64,000 bases of DNA from Chloroflexota bacterium (GCA_016191875.1 JACPVG010000009.1:1-64000); one strand, 5' to 3'. Counted from the stretch's first letter, positions 28,543 through 38,469 are shown. Notes: generated from the letters alone by a model not told the origin. Made by a program: numbers and translations.

Positions 28543-31500
28543 TCAGCCTCCCGGCCCGTCGATGACTTCGTAGATGGTCATCGAACCGGCGCGGAACACC
28601 GAACGCCACAGCACGCCGTCCTGCTCCTCGAACTTGAGCAGGCCGAACAGGTCGTAGGTGGCCCGTTCGAGTTCGCCCAGGATGATGTAGCGGACGTTGT
28701 ATTTCGCGATGAACTCGCGGGCATATGCCAGGTCGCGGCCGGAATAGAACTGCTCGATCTCGGCGGCGCGCGCCTCTGCCACGCCGGGCGGCCCGGCGAC
28801 GCGCTGTTGCATCTGGTGCCACTGCCAGCCCAGCACGGCCGGCAGGCCGGTATAGATGGCGATGCGGCTGCCCCAGCGGTACTCTCCCGCCAGTTTGGCT
28901 TCCACGATGGCCGGCGAACCATCCACGTTCTGTTGCAGCCAGAGGATGGCGGCGTGGTCCTGGTCGAGGTGCAGTTCCGTGTCGCGCTCGCCATAGGTCG
29001 CCAGCGGCATGTAATCCATGCCGTCCAGCGTGAGCGGCGCGCCGGGGGTGTAGCGGTCGAGCACCTTGCCGGTCGTGCCCATCAGGGTGAACAGGGCCGC
29101 GCCCACGGCCAGGGCCGCCAGCCCGCCCTGCCAGGCGCGCCGCCAGTTGGGCAGCCAGCCGCTCACGGCTTCGGCCGTCCAGCCCAGGGCGGCCGAAGCC
29201 GCCGTCCCGAACAGCACCCAGACCTGCAAATAGAACTTGAAGACCGTGTTCATGCGGGCGATGTCGCCGGAAAGCACGATGACCTCGACCATCATGGTCA
29301 GGAACAGGCCGGTGCCGAACACGAACAGGACCAGGCGCTTGGAATCCGGTTGGCCGGGGCGCAGGAGCAGGGCCGTGGCCCACAGCGCCAGCGGAATCGC
29401 AAGCCAGTGGATGCGCACGCCGCGGGCGTGCAGCAGCACAAGCGCCAGCCCGGCCAGGAATCCCAGCAAGCCGAACAGGCCGGTGTAGGGCTCCAACTTG
29501 CGCAGGGCCGACAGCGGCGTGCTGGCGAGCCATTCGCGCGTCTCCCAGGCCAGCCAGGCGATGATGGCGAACAGGAACAGGCCCCAGTGCGCCAGGTAGG
29601 CGCTCAGCGGGGTCTTGTTGCCCGGCCAGGACATCACATCGGTATAGCCCTGGGCGTACCAGTCGCCGAAGGGCTTGAAGAGCAGGAAGGCCAGCCCGAC
29701 CAGAGTCGCAACGGCCAGGGCAGCCAGCCCCAGCCGGAGGATGGCGGGAGAAACGTAGGCATCCAGGCGGGTCGGGCGGGGTTCGGCGTAGCGCGCCACG
29801 GCGTAGAACAGCACAATGGCCGCCAGCGCCAGGTAGGTGGGCAGGTCCCAGGTGTTGATCGGCCGCAGCGCGCCGATGGCCATGCCGCCCAGCAGCAGGC
29901 CCAGCAGCGGCTGGCTCAGATGCATCCCGCGCCAGGCCTTGCCGAGCAGGGCCGCCAGGGCAAAGCCGAGCGCCAGCAGCGTGACCGGCAGGGCGATCAG
30001 ATGGGCGTGCAGGTCGGCGTAAATCAGCGTGAACCAGGGGAACTCGGTGATGGGCACGGTGTCGTTGGGCGAGGGGATGATGCGGCTGGGGTTCCAATAC
30101 CAGTCGCCCCGGCCGTAGGGCAGGCTCGCGCCGTTGAACAGGCTTTCCATCAGGCCGCGCCCGGCCCAGGCCCACTGCACCCAGAACGGCGCGGCCGGGT
30201 CGTAGACCCCCAGCGAGCCAACCCGCGCCAGACCGATGAAGATCATCTGCACCGTGCCCAGGTTGCCCAGGAACACCACGCCCAGTACCGCCGCCAGGCC
30301 AACCCAGTAGGGCGAGAAGCGGCGTTCGCCCTCGCCGTTGGAGGCCGTATACAGGTTCCAGGCGACCGAGAACACGCCCAGGGCCAGCAGGCCCGCCAGG
30401 GTGGGGATGACGAGGTTGTAGGCCAGTGAGGGCACGATGCCGAGTAGTTTGACCAGCACGCCGACGTACACGAAGCCCCAGTAGTAGTAATTGATGTAGC
30501 CGCCCGCGAACCAGGGGTCGTAGGGCGGGAAGGTCGTGCTCTTGAGGATGGCGTTGAAATAAGCGAAGTCCATCGGCTTTTCGCCGCCCTTGGCCGGGTG
30601 CCACAGTTCCGGGTTGCCCAGCCGCACCAGCAGCATCGCCAGGAACGCGCCCAGGAACAGCGCCTCGACCCGCAGGAAATAGCCGCGCCGGCCGCGCCAT
30701 TCGGCAGCCAGTTCGGCGCGCTGGCGCCAGGCCAGCCCGCCGCTCAGCGCGGCCAGCCCCAGCAGCACGAGCAGGATAAAGCCACGCGTGGCGCTGATGC
30801 CCAGCGAACCGCCCAGCCAGGTGAAGTAGGCCAGTAACAGCATCCCGAAGCCGCGCGCCAGCGGGTAGCCCTTGTCCGGCAGGCCGGGCAGCGCCCAGCG
30901 CACAATGGGGTAGGCCAGCAGGCCGAGGGCCAGCACCGCCAGATACCACAGCCCGACGGTGAGCGGCTGCCAGAGGTTCATCAGGCCGGCGCGGTTGTAG
31001 AGCGCGCGCCATGTGCCGCCCACCTGCTGGCGCGCCAGGCGGTCGGCGGGTAGCAGCAGCGTGGGCGTTTCGCCGGTCTCGCGCCCGGCCTGCTTGGGGC
31101 TGACGTGCCGCACCTGGCTGAGGTCCACGGCATCGAATATGGCCGCGGCCGCGGCGGTGGAGTAGCCCGGGCTTTTCTTGAAGATGAAGACTTTGGGGTG
31201 GTCGTAGACCGTGAAGGCCTCTTCAGCGGGCTGGTCGTTGATCTCCAGCGGGCCGAGCGTGGGGTTGCTCTGGAACACCTGCACCAGGTCGAAGCCCAGC
31301 CGCCCGGAGAACATGCCCGGCTGGGCGATGTTGTAGCACTGCTCGATGCTCAGGTCGTCCGGGCAGCCAACCAGGGCGCGGTAATAGGCGATGTTGAGCG
31401 GGAAGCGCTCCGGGATGCGCGGCGTGCTGCCCCACTGGCGGCTGGACGAGATGATGATGTAGTCGGCCCGGTCGAGCGTATCCAGCAGGTACTGGCGGAA

Positions 31501-33777
31501 TTCGGGGCTGCTGGTGGCGTACAGGTCCAGGTTAAGTTCCGGCTGATAGATGCCGCCGAAGCCGTCGTAGCCGTCGGCGCGCAGCGGCAGGCCGTCGTCC
31601 CAGTTGGTCTCGTTGGCAATGGCCGTGCCCAGCAGGGTGACCGCCCCGCCCTCGGTGAGGTTCTCCAGTTTCAGATACAGCGTTTGCTGGAGCGTGACGC
31701 CCACGGGCTGGTCGAACACGAACACCCTGTCCGCGTCCTGCCGTTCGCGCATATCCAGCGTGACCTCGGCGGCCGCCAGCACGCGGGTATGCTCCGGATT
31801 GGCGCTCAGGGTGAGCCGCAGCACCTGCTCGCCAGGCGGTTCCGCCGGGGGAATGGCGAACAGCCCGAACAATTCGGCGATGGTGGCTTCCTGGTCCACC
31901 TGGAAATCGGCGATGTACGGTTCGCCCTCATAGAGAGTGGCGCCCCCGCCCTCCATGGCCAGCACCACTTGGCCGCCGCCGGCCAGCAGGCGCACCTGCG
32001 GGTTGTAAAGTTCGGCCGGCCCCTGGCCGGGAGCCAGTTCGATTTGCAGCCGGTAGGTGCGCCCCGGGAGGAGCAACACCGGCACATCGGGGGTAAGCAC
32101 ATGCTCGGCGTTCTTCACGCCCTCGCCTTCGGGGAATTCGACCGCAGTGGCGGCGCTGTAGAGCGGGGCGAACAGGTCCTCGCGGTCGAAGATCAACACC
32201 ACCAGGGCACGCTGCTCGGGCGGGGTCAGGGCGTATTTCAGCCGCACCTCGCCAATCGTGCCGGTGGCGCGGGCGGTGAACTGCATCTGGTACGGCGAAG
32301 CCGGGGTGACGGAATAATCGTAGGGGAAGGAGAGCGGCTGGTTCGTGCCGCCGGAGGGGTTCTCGATGGATACGGTGAGCGGGCCGGGGATGTTCTGGTA
32401 GATCCAACGCGTGGCAGCCACGCGCGTCACCGGTTGCTGGTAGATGGCGACGAAAGCAAAGGCCCACACGGCCGTGAGCGCCAGGGTGGCCGCGCCCAGC
32501 AGCCCGGACGCGGCCGGCAGGGCTTTGCGCCAGCCGCCCTCGGCCTGCGCCGCCTGTGCGCGCGCCCAGTCCCACAGCGCCACGACCGCGAACCCGGCCA
32601 GCACGGTGAAAGCCGGGTAGGACGGCAGTTGGTAGCGCATGGTGGGGTTGAACTTGAGCGACTCCTGGACGAACCACAGCGCCGCCCAGCCGAGCAGCAC
32701 GGCATGGCGCGTCCACTCGCCGCGCAGGCTGCGCCAGGCGGCGGCGAAGAACCCGCCGAAGGCCATCAGGGCCATCGGCAGGCCCATGCCCCACAGGATC
32801 ACGTTCTGGGCCGAGAACCACAGCGGCCGGCGCGCCCACTGGATGCTGGGCGGCCAATCCACGTCGCCGGTCTGCTGGGCGAGCAGGCTGCGCAGGGTGT
32901 CCACCCAGCCGGCGCTGAGCGAGAAATTGAAGAAGGAAGGCCCATTGAAGGCGTAGGGCTGGAAGATGCGAAAGACGACCACGCTCAGCAGCGCCGCGGC
33001 GGTGACGTATGCTGCCGCGCTCCACTGGGTCTTCTGGCGCTCCTCCGGCGTCATGCGCGCCATGCGCACGCCCACCGCCAGCGGCAGCATCAGGCACACC
33101 ACGGCGGCGTTGACCTTGGAGGCCACTGCCATACCCAGGGCGGCCCCGAACAGCAGGAACGGCCCGATCTGGAAATCGCGCAGGCGGTCGTTGCCCTCGG
33201 CATCCCGGCGGTGCAGCGGTTCGGTGGAGATGAAGGCCGCCGTGGTCACTGCCAGGAAGGTGAAGAAGTTCAGGAAGTTGTCCACGGTGAAGAAATGCGA
33301 CTGCTGGATCTGCACCACCGTGAACGTGGAGAACGCCGCGGCGACCACCGCCGCCCGGCGGCCGTACAGCCGTTCGGCCAGCAGGAACACCAGGAAGACG
33401 ACGCCCAGGTCCATCAGCGCCGAGAGCACACGCCCCACCAGGTTGATGTCTCCCCAGCCGGTGCGGCCCAGCCACTCGCCGATGTAGCGGGTGAGGAAAA
33501 TGGGCAGCGTGCCGTAAACGTAGAAACCGAAGTCCCTGTTGCCGGGGTTGAGCGGCGAAGTGGCGGTATCGAAGTATTCGCCCAGCCCGGCGGCCGGTTC
33601 GATGCGCGTCTCGACCATCGTCAAGAAACGCTCGTCCGGGTGCAGGCTCTGGTCTTCGTCCCAATCCAGGCCCACCAGCCGCAGCCAGGAGCCAACCGCC
33701 AGCAGGACGGCCAGCAGCAGGTAGGGCAGGGCGCGGCGCAGGGTCTTGTTGCGAACGTATGGAGCGTCGGTCGTCAT
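28543..33777 (-). CDS. Fusion of GT39-like glycosyltransferase and YYY (DUF2298) membrane protein
   Basis: At 1,744 residues this is by far the largest protein here. Residues 1-470 form a PMT-like half with the catalytic-type loop HPDERFL near residue 42 and SKVNAAV later. Residues about 480-960 contain soluble beta-rich domains, including an NYDS-like PFDYSVTP region. Residues about 970-1744 repeat the YYY architecture: GEKPMDFAYFNAILKST near 1069, NYYYWGFV near 1097, a DWYWNPSRIIPSPND loop, and a final domain with GWQWHQMQQR matching the neighbour's GWPGHESQWR. Two membrane glycosyltransferase modules in one chain suggest coupled steps on one lipid-linked substrate. It ends 3 bp after the next gene's stop. 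Confidence 0.8.
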   Translation of the reverse strand: MTTDAPYVRNKTLRRALPYLLLAVLLAVGSWLRLVGLDWDEDQSLHPDERFLTMVETRIEPAAGLGEYFDTATSPLNPGNRDFGFYVYGTLPIFLTRYIGEWLGRTGWGDINLVGRVLSALMDLGVVFLVFLLAERLYGRRAAVVAAAFSTFTVVQIQQSHFFTVDNFLNFFTFLAVTTAAFISTEPLHRRDAEGNDRLRDFQIGPFLLFGAALGMAVASKVNAAVVCLMLPLAVGVRMARMTPEERQKTQWSAAAYVTAAALLSVVVFRIFQPYAFNGPSFFNFSLSAGWVDTLRSLLAQQTGDVDWPPSIQWARRPLWFSAQNVILWGMGLPMALMAFGGFFAAAWRSLRGEWTRHAVLLGWAALWFVQESLKFNPTMRYQLPSYPAFTVLAGFAVVALWDWARAQAAQAEGGWRKALPAASGLLGAATLALTAVWAFAFVAIYQQPVTRVAATRWIYQNIPGPLTVSIENPSGGTNQPLSFPYDYSVTPASPYQMQFTARATGTIGEVRLKYALTPPEQRALVVLIFDREDLFAPLYSAATAVEFPEGEGVKNAEHVLTPDVPVLLLPGRTYRLQIELAPGQGPAELYNPQVRLLAGGGQVVLAMEGGGATLYEGEPYIADFQVDQEATIAELFGLFAIPPAEPPGEQVLRLTLSANPEHTRVLAAAEVTLDMRERQDADRVFVFDQPVGVTLQQTLYLKLENLTEGGAVTLLGTAIANETNWDDGLPLRADGYDGFGGIYQPELNLDLYATSSPEFRQYLLDTLDRADYIIISSSRQWGSTPRIPERFPLNIAYYRALVGCPDDLSIEQCYNIAQPGMFSGRLGFDLVQVFQSNPTLGPLEINDQPAEEAFTVYDHPKVFIFKKSPGYSTAAAAAIFDAVDLSQVRHVSPKQAGRETGETPTLLLPADRLARQQVGGTWRALYNRAGLMNLWQPLTVGLWYLAVLALGLLAYPIVRWALPGLPDKGYPLARGFGMLLLAYFTWLGGSLGISATRGFILLVLLGLAALSGGLAWRQRAELAAEWRGRRGYFLRVEALFLGAFLAMLLVRLGNPELWHPAKGGEKPMDFAYFNAILKSTTFPPYDPWFAGGYINYYYWGFVYVGVLVKLLGIVPSLAYNLVIPTLAGLLALGVFSVAWNLYTASNGEGERRFSPYWVGLAAVLGVVFLGNLGTVQMIFIGLARVGSLGVYDPAAPFWVQWAWAGRGLMESLFNGASLPYGRGDWYWNPSRIIPSPNDTVPITEFPWFTLIYADLHAHLIALPVTLLALGFALAALLGKAWRGMHLSQPLLGLLLGGMAIGALRPINTWDLPTYLALAAIVLFYAVARYAEPRPTRLDAYVSPAILRLGLAALAVATLVGLAFLLFKPFGDWYAQGYTDVMSWPGNKTPLSAYLAHWGLFLFAIIAWLAWETREWLASTPLSALRKLEPYTGLFGLLGFLAGLALVLLHARGVRIHWLAIPLALWATALLLRPGQPDSKRLVLFVFGTGLFLTMMVEVIVLSGDIARMNTVFKFYLQVWVLFGTAASAALGWTAEAVSGWLPNWRRAWQGGLAALAVGAALFTLMGTTGKVLDRYTPGAPLTLDGMDYMPLATYGERDTELHLDQDHAAILWLQQNVDGSPAIVEAKLAGEYRWGSRIAIYTGLPAVLGWQWHQMQQRVAGPPGVAEARAAEIEQFYSGRDLAYAREFIAKYNVRYIILGELERATYDLFGLLKFEEQDGVLWRSVFRAGSMTIYEVIDGPGG

Positions 33778-33780
33778 CGG

Positions 33781-36195
33781 TCACTGGCCCGCCGGGACAA
33801 GGAAGATGTAGAACTCCTTGAACGGCACTTCGGATTCGTAGAGGGAATAGGAGGCCTGGGGATAGAGTTCACGCAGGCGCGCCAGGCCGTCCTGGTCATC
33901 GTATTTCACCAGAAACAGTTTCGCGCCCGGCAGGCCGGCCATTTCGGCGGCCTGTTCGGGGGAGATGGCCGTGTCGCGGCCGGGCTGGCCGGAGGCAAAG
34001 CCCACCAGGCGGGTATCCACCCAGTGCGGGAAGGCCAGCACCCAGGCCTGCTCGGCCGGCACGCCCGCCTCGATGTAGGTGCGCATCACCCGCCCCATCT
34101 CGGTCGTATTCCAGGAACGGCCCTGATACTGCGCGTTGTACTGCTCGAAGACCAGATTGTAGTTGTTCAGTCCGGCCATGGCGATGAGCAGCGCCCCCAG
34201 CGCCGTTGCGACCGCCCGGCCGCGGCGCGTCCCCAGCCTTTCAATGACCGCCGCAAGGAAGCCTTCCAGCGCCAGGGCGACGATGATGAAGACAACCACC
34301 GCCGCGCCGCTGGCCCGGTTGGGGGCCGGGTTTTCGTCCGGGAAAGCCAGCACCAGAATCGAGGGCAGCATCAACACCGGCACGGCGACCAGCAGGAACA
34401 GGTCCTGCCAGTGGCGTTTTTGCAGGTAGCGCACGAAGAGCAGCGCCGCGCCCAGGACGAACAGCGCCGCCGAGACGATATCCAGGGCCGGGCGCAGCGG
34501 GATGGAAACCGGCCAGATGTTGCCCGCCGACCAGTTGAACATCTTGAGCGCGTTCCACAGGTTGCTGAAGAACAGGCCGATGGCCGGGCCGGGCAGTTCG
34601 CGTTCCAGACTGCTCATGCGGGTGAGGGTGCGGTAATTGAACGCCGCCGGGTCTTCGAGCGCGAAGCGCGCCAGCGGGATGAAGACGATGAAGGACACCA
34701 ACGCCAGCAGCGCCAGATGCACCAGCGCCTGGCGGCGGTTGCCGTGGGATTGTTTGTGCAGGATGTAGAGCAACACTGCGGCCGCCACGGCGATCGGCAG
34801 GGCGCGGATGGGGGTGTAGCCGTGCAGGCCGATGCCAAGGAACACCCCGGCCAGGATGAAATCGTTGCGCGCTCGCAGGCGAATGCCGCGCACCAGGTAG
34901 TAGAGCACCGGCGCGACGAAGGCCGGGTACAGGATGAAGCGCAGGGCCACCCGCGCCTGGACGTTGATCCAGTACGACATGCCGGACAGGAAGACCGCCA
35001 GCAGGCCGACGCGTTTGCCGCCCACCTCCTTGCCCAGCAGGTACACATAGATGAGCGAAAGGAAACCCAGCCCGGCCGTGCCGATCTTCATGCTGAGAAA
35101 GGAAACGCCGGTCTTGAACACCCGGACGGTGGCGGCGATCAGGTAGAACTGGAGCGGCTCGCGGCCGGTATTGCGCGGGAAGAAGATGCGCGTCTGGCCG
35201 TTCAGCACGTCCATAACGTCGAGCAATTTCTCGGCCTGGTCGCTGAACATATCCGCCGGGACGGAGTCCAGCCGGTAAAAGCGGAAAAAGGCCGCCGTCA
35301 GGAAGGCCAGCGCCAGCAGCAACCCGAAGCGCGTGATGTGTACGCCCCAATACGGGCGCGCCAGGAAGGCGCGGGCGCGCCGCCACCAGGCCGGTTCGTG
35401 CAGGCGGAAGGCCAGCAGCGTGAAGAGCACGCCCAGGGCCGCCTGGCGCAGGGCCGCGCCCAGCGTATCCAGCGCCGCCAGGGCGCTCAGAAAGATGAGC
35501 GCGGCCGTGCCGAGGAGCAGATACGCGAAGATCTCGTTGCGGGAAAGGGGCGTCCCGGGTTCGCGCTTCGGCCACCAGCGCCGGGGCGCGTTCGGGTCGC
35601 GCAGCCAGAAGGCCCATACGGCAAAGGCCAGCCCCAGCGCCCACAGGGCCACGTTCTCCGGGGTGAACTGGTTGACGCCCAACGCCCAGAACGCCAGGCC
35701 GCTGAGCACGGCCGCCAGGATGAGCGGGATAGTGCGCACAGTGAGCGGGTCGGGCGGGGTTTCCGGGGCGGTTTCGGCCGGTTCGGCCAGCCGCCACGCC
35801 TTGCGGAAATAGGCCCACACCGCCAACCCGACGGCCACCGCCAGGAACAGCGCGCCGGGCATGCCGCTGCGCGGCTCCTGGTTGAAGGCCGCCTGGGCCG
35901 CCAGCCCCAGCCCGATGGCCGCCAGTCCCAGCCAGGGGAACGGGCCGGACGGTTCTTGTTCCAGCTCGGCCGCGACGGCCTCGGGTTGAGCCGCGACGGT
36001 TTGGACCGCGGCAGCCTTGCGGCCGCGTGGTTTTGGGACGGCCACAACCTCTTCCGCCGCAGCCTTGCGGCGCGGCGCGGGCGGTTCAGGTTCGGCCGGG
36101 ATGGCGGGCGGGGCCTCGCGGCGCACCAACGCCTTGAGGTAATCCAGCACACTGGGTTCGGGCGGGGGCGTCGGTTCGGCTTTCTTACGCGGCAT
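33781..36195 (-). CDS. GT39-like membrane glycosyltransferase with cytoplasmic Pro/Lys/Ala-rich N-terminus
   Basis: The 804-residue protein opens with a disordered cytoplasmic stretch (1-80, rich in Pro, Ala, Glu and Lys) before the first membrane helix. Two further N-terminal helices precede the GT39 core, whose first outside loop is DMFSDQAEKLLDVMDVLNG (Asp/Glu catalytic type, near residue 315). Next come NTGREPLQFYLIA and GMSYWINVQARVALRF, typical of PMT_2 proteins. The C-terminal soluble domain ends in KEFYIFLVPAGQ. It probably uses a polyprenyl-phosphate sugar. It is the first of the three closely packed membrane glycosyltransferases. Confidence 0.78.
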   Translation of the reverse strand: MPRKKAEPTPPPEPSVLDYLKALVRREAPPAIPAEPEPPAPRRKAAAEEVVAVPKPRGRKAAAVQTVAAQPEAVAAELEQEPSGPFPWLGLAAIGLGLAAQAAFNQEPRSGMPGALFLAVAVGLAVWAYFRKAWRLAEPAETAPETPPDPLTVRTIPLILAAVLSGLAFWALGVNQFTPENVALWALGLAFAVWAFWLRDPNAPRRWWPKREPGTPLSRNEIFAYLLLGTAALIFLSALAALDTLGAALRQAALGVLFTLLAFRLHEPAWWRRARAFLARPYWGVHITRFGLLLALAFLTAAFFRFYRLDSVPADMFSDQAEKLLDVMDVLNGQTRIFFPRNTGREPLQFYLIAATVRVFKTGVSFLSMKIGTAGLGFLSLIYVYLLGKEVGGKRVGLLAVFLSGMSYWINVQARVALRFILYPAFVAPVLYYLVRGIRLRARNDFILAGVFLGIGLHGYTPIRALPIAVAAAVLLYILHKQSHGNRRQALVHLALLALVSFIVFIPLARFALEDPAAFNYRTLTRMSSLERELPGPAIGLFFSNLWNALKMFNWSAGNIWPVSIPLRPALDIVSAALFVLGAALLFVRYLQKRHWQDLFLLVAVPVLMLPSILVLAFPDENPAPNRASGAAVVVFIIVALALEGFLAAVIERLGTRRGRAVATALGALLIAMAGLNNYNLVFEQYNAQYQGRSWNTTEMGRVMRTYIEAGVPAEQAWVLAFPHWVDTRLVGFASGQPGRDTAISPEQAAEMAGLPGAKLFLVKYDDQDGLARLRELYPQASYSLYESEVPFKEFYIFLVPAGQ

Positions 36196-36286
36196 GATGG
36201 CATCTACTCCGGGATTAATCTGTGCAATCTTACTCTATCGGCCAACTGCGGGCAAGCGAGAAGGCAGCAGGCAGCAGGAAGTCGTA
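36196..36286. other. Gap with short repeats between methyltransferase and glycosyltransferase genes
   Basis: Contains GGCAGCA twice in tandem and GTATCAGGTATCACG (36255-36299 region, partly inside the methyltransferase 3' end). No gene or clear promoter is seen. Confidence 0.35.
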
Positions 36287-37093
36287 TCAGGTATCACGCC
36301 TCCGCCGCGCTACGTAAAACGAATACGTGCCATCGTCCCGCCGTTCGTTGGTGGCGTAAGGCTTCAGGAAAGCGGCGGCAAGGGCCAGATTCCAGCGCGC
36401 CGGGACGAGAATCCAGCGGCCCAGAAGCCTACGCGCCACCCAGGCGGGCAGGCCGAAGTAATGCCCCCATTCCAGGACGTGCAGCGCCGCCGGGCGGAAA
36501 TAATGCCAGGTTTCGACGATCTCAAACCCGGCCGCGTCCAGCCGGGCGCGCCACTCCTCCGGCCCCAGCATGTGGTGGTGGCGGCTGATGCGCCGGAACA
36601 GGCCGGCATACCAACCCGCCAGCCGCCGCAGACCGGTCTTGCGCAGGATGGCGGGCAAATGCAGGCCGCCCATCCATTGATGGTTCGGCGAACAGAACAC
36701 GAACAGCGCGCCCGGCCTGAGGATGCGGGCGGTCTCTTTGAGCACCTCGTCCAGGTGCGGGATGTGTTCGAGCACCGAGTTGCTGACCGCGCTGGCAAAG
36801 TGCCCATCCGGGAACGGCGCGGCGGCGGCATCTGCCTGCACCAGATTCCGGTAGATGGGGTACTGGCGCGCCTCGCGAATCGGCCCGGCCCAGGGGTCCA
36901 GCCCAACGGCGATGGGCGGCAGCGGCGCAATGCTGGCGAAATGGCCGTCGCCGCAGCCCAGGTCGTAGACCGGCTGAGCCAGTTGAATCTGTTCATAAAA
37001 GGAAGCTTCAACCGCCCGCAGCAGGGAGCGGAAATACGGCAGCGCCTTGAGGTTGGCCCACAGGTAGCGGTCGGTCGGAGTGGATTGGGTCAT
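36287..37093 (-). CDS. Class I SAM-dependent methyltransferase
   Basis: The 268-residue cytosolic protein has a Rossmann-type methyltransferase core: motif I VYDLGCGDGHF (Asp44 to about 52), an acidic residue at the end of strand 2 (GLDPWAG), FASAVSNSVLEHIPHLDEVL for motif IV/V, and RILRPGALFVFCSP. Methyltransferase type 11/UbiE-like; the substrate is not defined. The glycosyltransferase neighbours suggest a sugar or lipid intermediate. The ATG at 37093 is preferred over an upstream in-frame TTG at 37114 because an AGGCGG site lies before the ATG. It is 30 bp downstream of the GT4 gene. Confidence 0.85.
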   Translation of the reverse strand: MTQSTPTDRYLWANLKALPYFRSLLRAVEASFYEQIQLAQPVYDLGCGDGHFASIAPLPPIAVGLDPWAGPIREARQYPIYRNLVQADAAAAPFPDGHFASAVSNSVLEHIPHLDEVLKETARILRPGALFVFCSPNHQWMGGLHLPAILRKTGLRRLAGWYAGLFRRISRHHHMLGPEEWRARLDAAGFEIVETWHYFRPAALHVLEWGHYFGLPAWVARRLLGRWILVPARWNLALAAAFLKPYATNERRDDGTYSFYVARRRRDT

Positions 37094-37123
37094 GAGCTGG
37101 TTGGCCGCCTGCAACCCGGCGGG

Positions 37124-38287
37124 TTAAAGTCCGCTGTCCGATTGGGTCATTCCTGCGATCACCGCTTCGTACTCTCCGGCGATGGTCTCCGGCGAAAAAC
37201 GCCGGGCGATGCCGGCCACGTCGCCGATGAACTTCTCGCGTTCGCTCAACACCTCCAGCACGGCGGCCGCCAGTGCGGCCGGGTCGCCGGGCGTGAAGGT
37301 GCGGCCCATGCCGGTGGTGAGCGCCGGCTGGCGCATCCCCGGCCGGTCGGAGGCGGCCACCGGCGTGCCGCAGGTCATCGCCTCGACCTGGACGATGCCG
37401 AACGATTCGGTGCTGTTGGTGCTCGGCACGACCACCACAGCGCACAGGTGGAAGAAGGCCGCCAGGTCGTCGTCCGGAATCAGGCCGAGGAATTTCCACT
37501 TTTCGCCCAGTTCGGCGATCATCGGCGCCAGCATGGCGGCGTAGGCCTCCTCGCCCATCACGCCTTCGTGTTGCCCGGCATACACGACGCGCGCCTGCGG
37601 CATGTTCTCCAGAATCAGGGGCATGGCGCGCACCAGCGTTTCGGCGCCCTTCTCGGCCGCCAGCCGCGCCACCATGCCGATGACGCGTTCGCCCTCCGCC
37701 ACGCCCAGCCGGGCGCGCAGGCTGGCCACCGCCCCGGCATCCACCTGCGGCAGTGTGACCGGCGGGGGGATGCCGTGCACCTTGCCGATGTACTGGCGCA
37801 GGAATGGCGAGGCTTCCGCGTAGTCGAGCGTATTCGTCACGATGGCATTCGCCGCGCGGGCGGCGATATGGTTGGCGACGTCTGAGGCCAGGTTTGCCAG
37901 CCGGTTGACCAGCCCGCCGGGCAGCAACAGGTCGCAGTGGTAGGTGAGCAGCACCGGCCGGCCCATCAGCCGCGCCAGCAGGGCGATGGGCGCGGCGTCC
38001 AGTTGCGGCACATGCAGATTCACCAGGTCGGCCTTGCGGATCTCCTGCCAGGCGCGGAAGGGGATGGACGGCATGATGACGCCCTTGCTGATGCGGAAAG
38101 CCACCGGCAGGCGCACCACCCTTACGCCGTTGACCATCTCCTCACGCGGCAGCGACGTATCGAACTGGCTGGTGAGCACCGTGACGCTGTGGCCGCGCCG
38201 CGCCCAGGCGCGCGCCAGCCGCTCTGTGTAGATGGTCAGCCCGGAGTAGTGCGGGCGGTAGTAGGTCAGGGCGATGAGGATGTTCAC
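37124..38287 (-). CDS. GT4 family glycosyltransferase (GT-B fold), GTG start
   Basis: The 387-residue cytosolic or membrane-associated enzyme begins MNILIALTYYRPHYSGLTIYTERLARAWARRGH, the N-terminal acceptor half of GT4 enzymes. The C-terminal donor half has GMVARLAAEKGAETLVRA, the KFLGLIPDDDLAAFF segment, and the E-x7-E type motif ESFGIVQVEAMTCGTPVAASD. It is retaining and uses a nucleotide sugar; the acceptor is unknown. The GTG at 38287 is chosen because the protein then starts at the first beta strand; the longer frame adds a Cys/Arg-rich tail that reads through a gap region. Confidence 0.87.
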   Translation of the reverse strand: MNILIALTYYRPHYSGLTIYTERLARAWARRGHSVTVLTSQFDTSLPREEMVNGVRVVRLPVAFRISKGVIMPSIPFRAWQEIRKADLVNLHVPQLDAAPIALLARLMGRPVLLTYHCDLLLPGGLVNRLANLASDVANHIAARAANAIVTNTLDYAEASPFLRQYIGKVHGIPPPVTLPQVDAGAVASLRARLGVAEGERVIGMVARLAAEKGAETLVRAMPLILENMPQARVVYAGQHEGVMGEEAYAAMLAPMIAELGEKWKFLGLIPDDDLAAFFHLCAVVVVPSTNSTESFGIVQVEAMTCGTPVAASDRPGMRQPALTTGMGRTFTPGDPAALAAAVLEVLSEREKFIGDVAGIARRFSPETIAGEYEAVIAGMTQSDSGL

Positions 38288-38358
38288 GGGGAATCCGTCG
38301 AAGGACAAGCGGGATTGAGGTCGGGAGTGGTCTGGTTCATTGGTACGGGATTTCGAAC

Positions 38359-38469
38359 ATTGTGAGCAGTATTCGCGTTCGGTAACCGCGGCGCTCAATT
38401 GCCAATTACCATTTACCCATTACATCTTACCCATTACATCTTCTTGATCAGCGAACATCTGCTCACAAT
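38359..38469. repeat. Inverted repeat enclosing an ATTACC-rich gap between GT4 and UPF0104 genes
   Basis: ATTGTGAGCAG (38359-38369) and CTGCTCACAAT (38459-38469) are perfect 11-bp inverted copies 89 bases apart. Between them lies a drifting repeat (ATTACCATTTACCCATTACAT, TTACCCATTACAT) at about 38405-38443. The right arm lies at the 3' end of the UPF0104 coding region. Confidence 0.6.

Noticed and set aside
31105-36588. A 1,827-codon open frame on the plus strand opposite the membrane glycosyltransferase genes, and shorter ones at 27169-30429, 21325-22659 and 4765-6690
   Set aside because: They lie antisense to well-supported genes, are rich in Gln, Arg, His and Gly with no domains, and result from the strong GC third-codon bias of the real genes.
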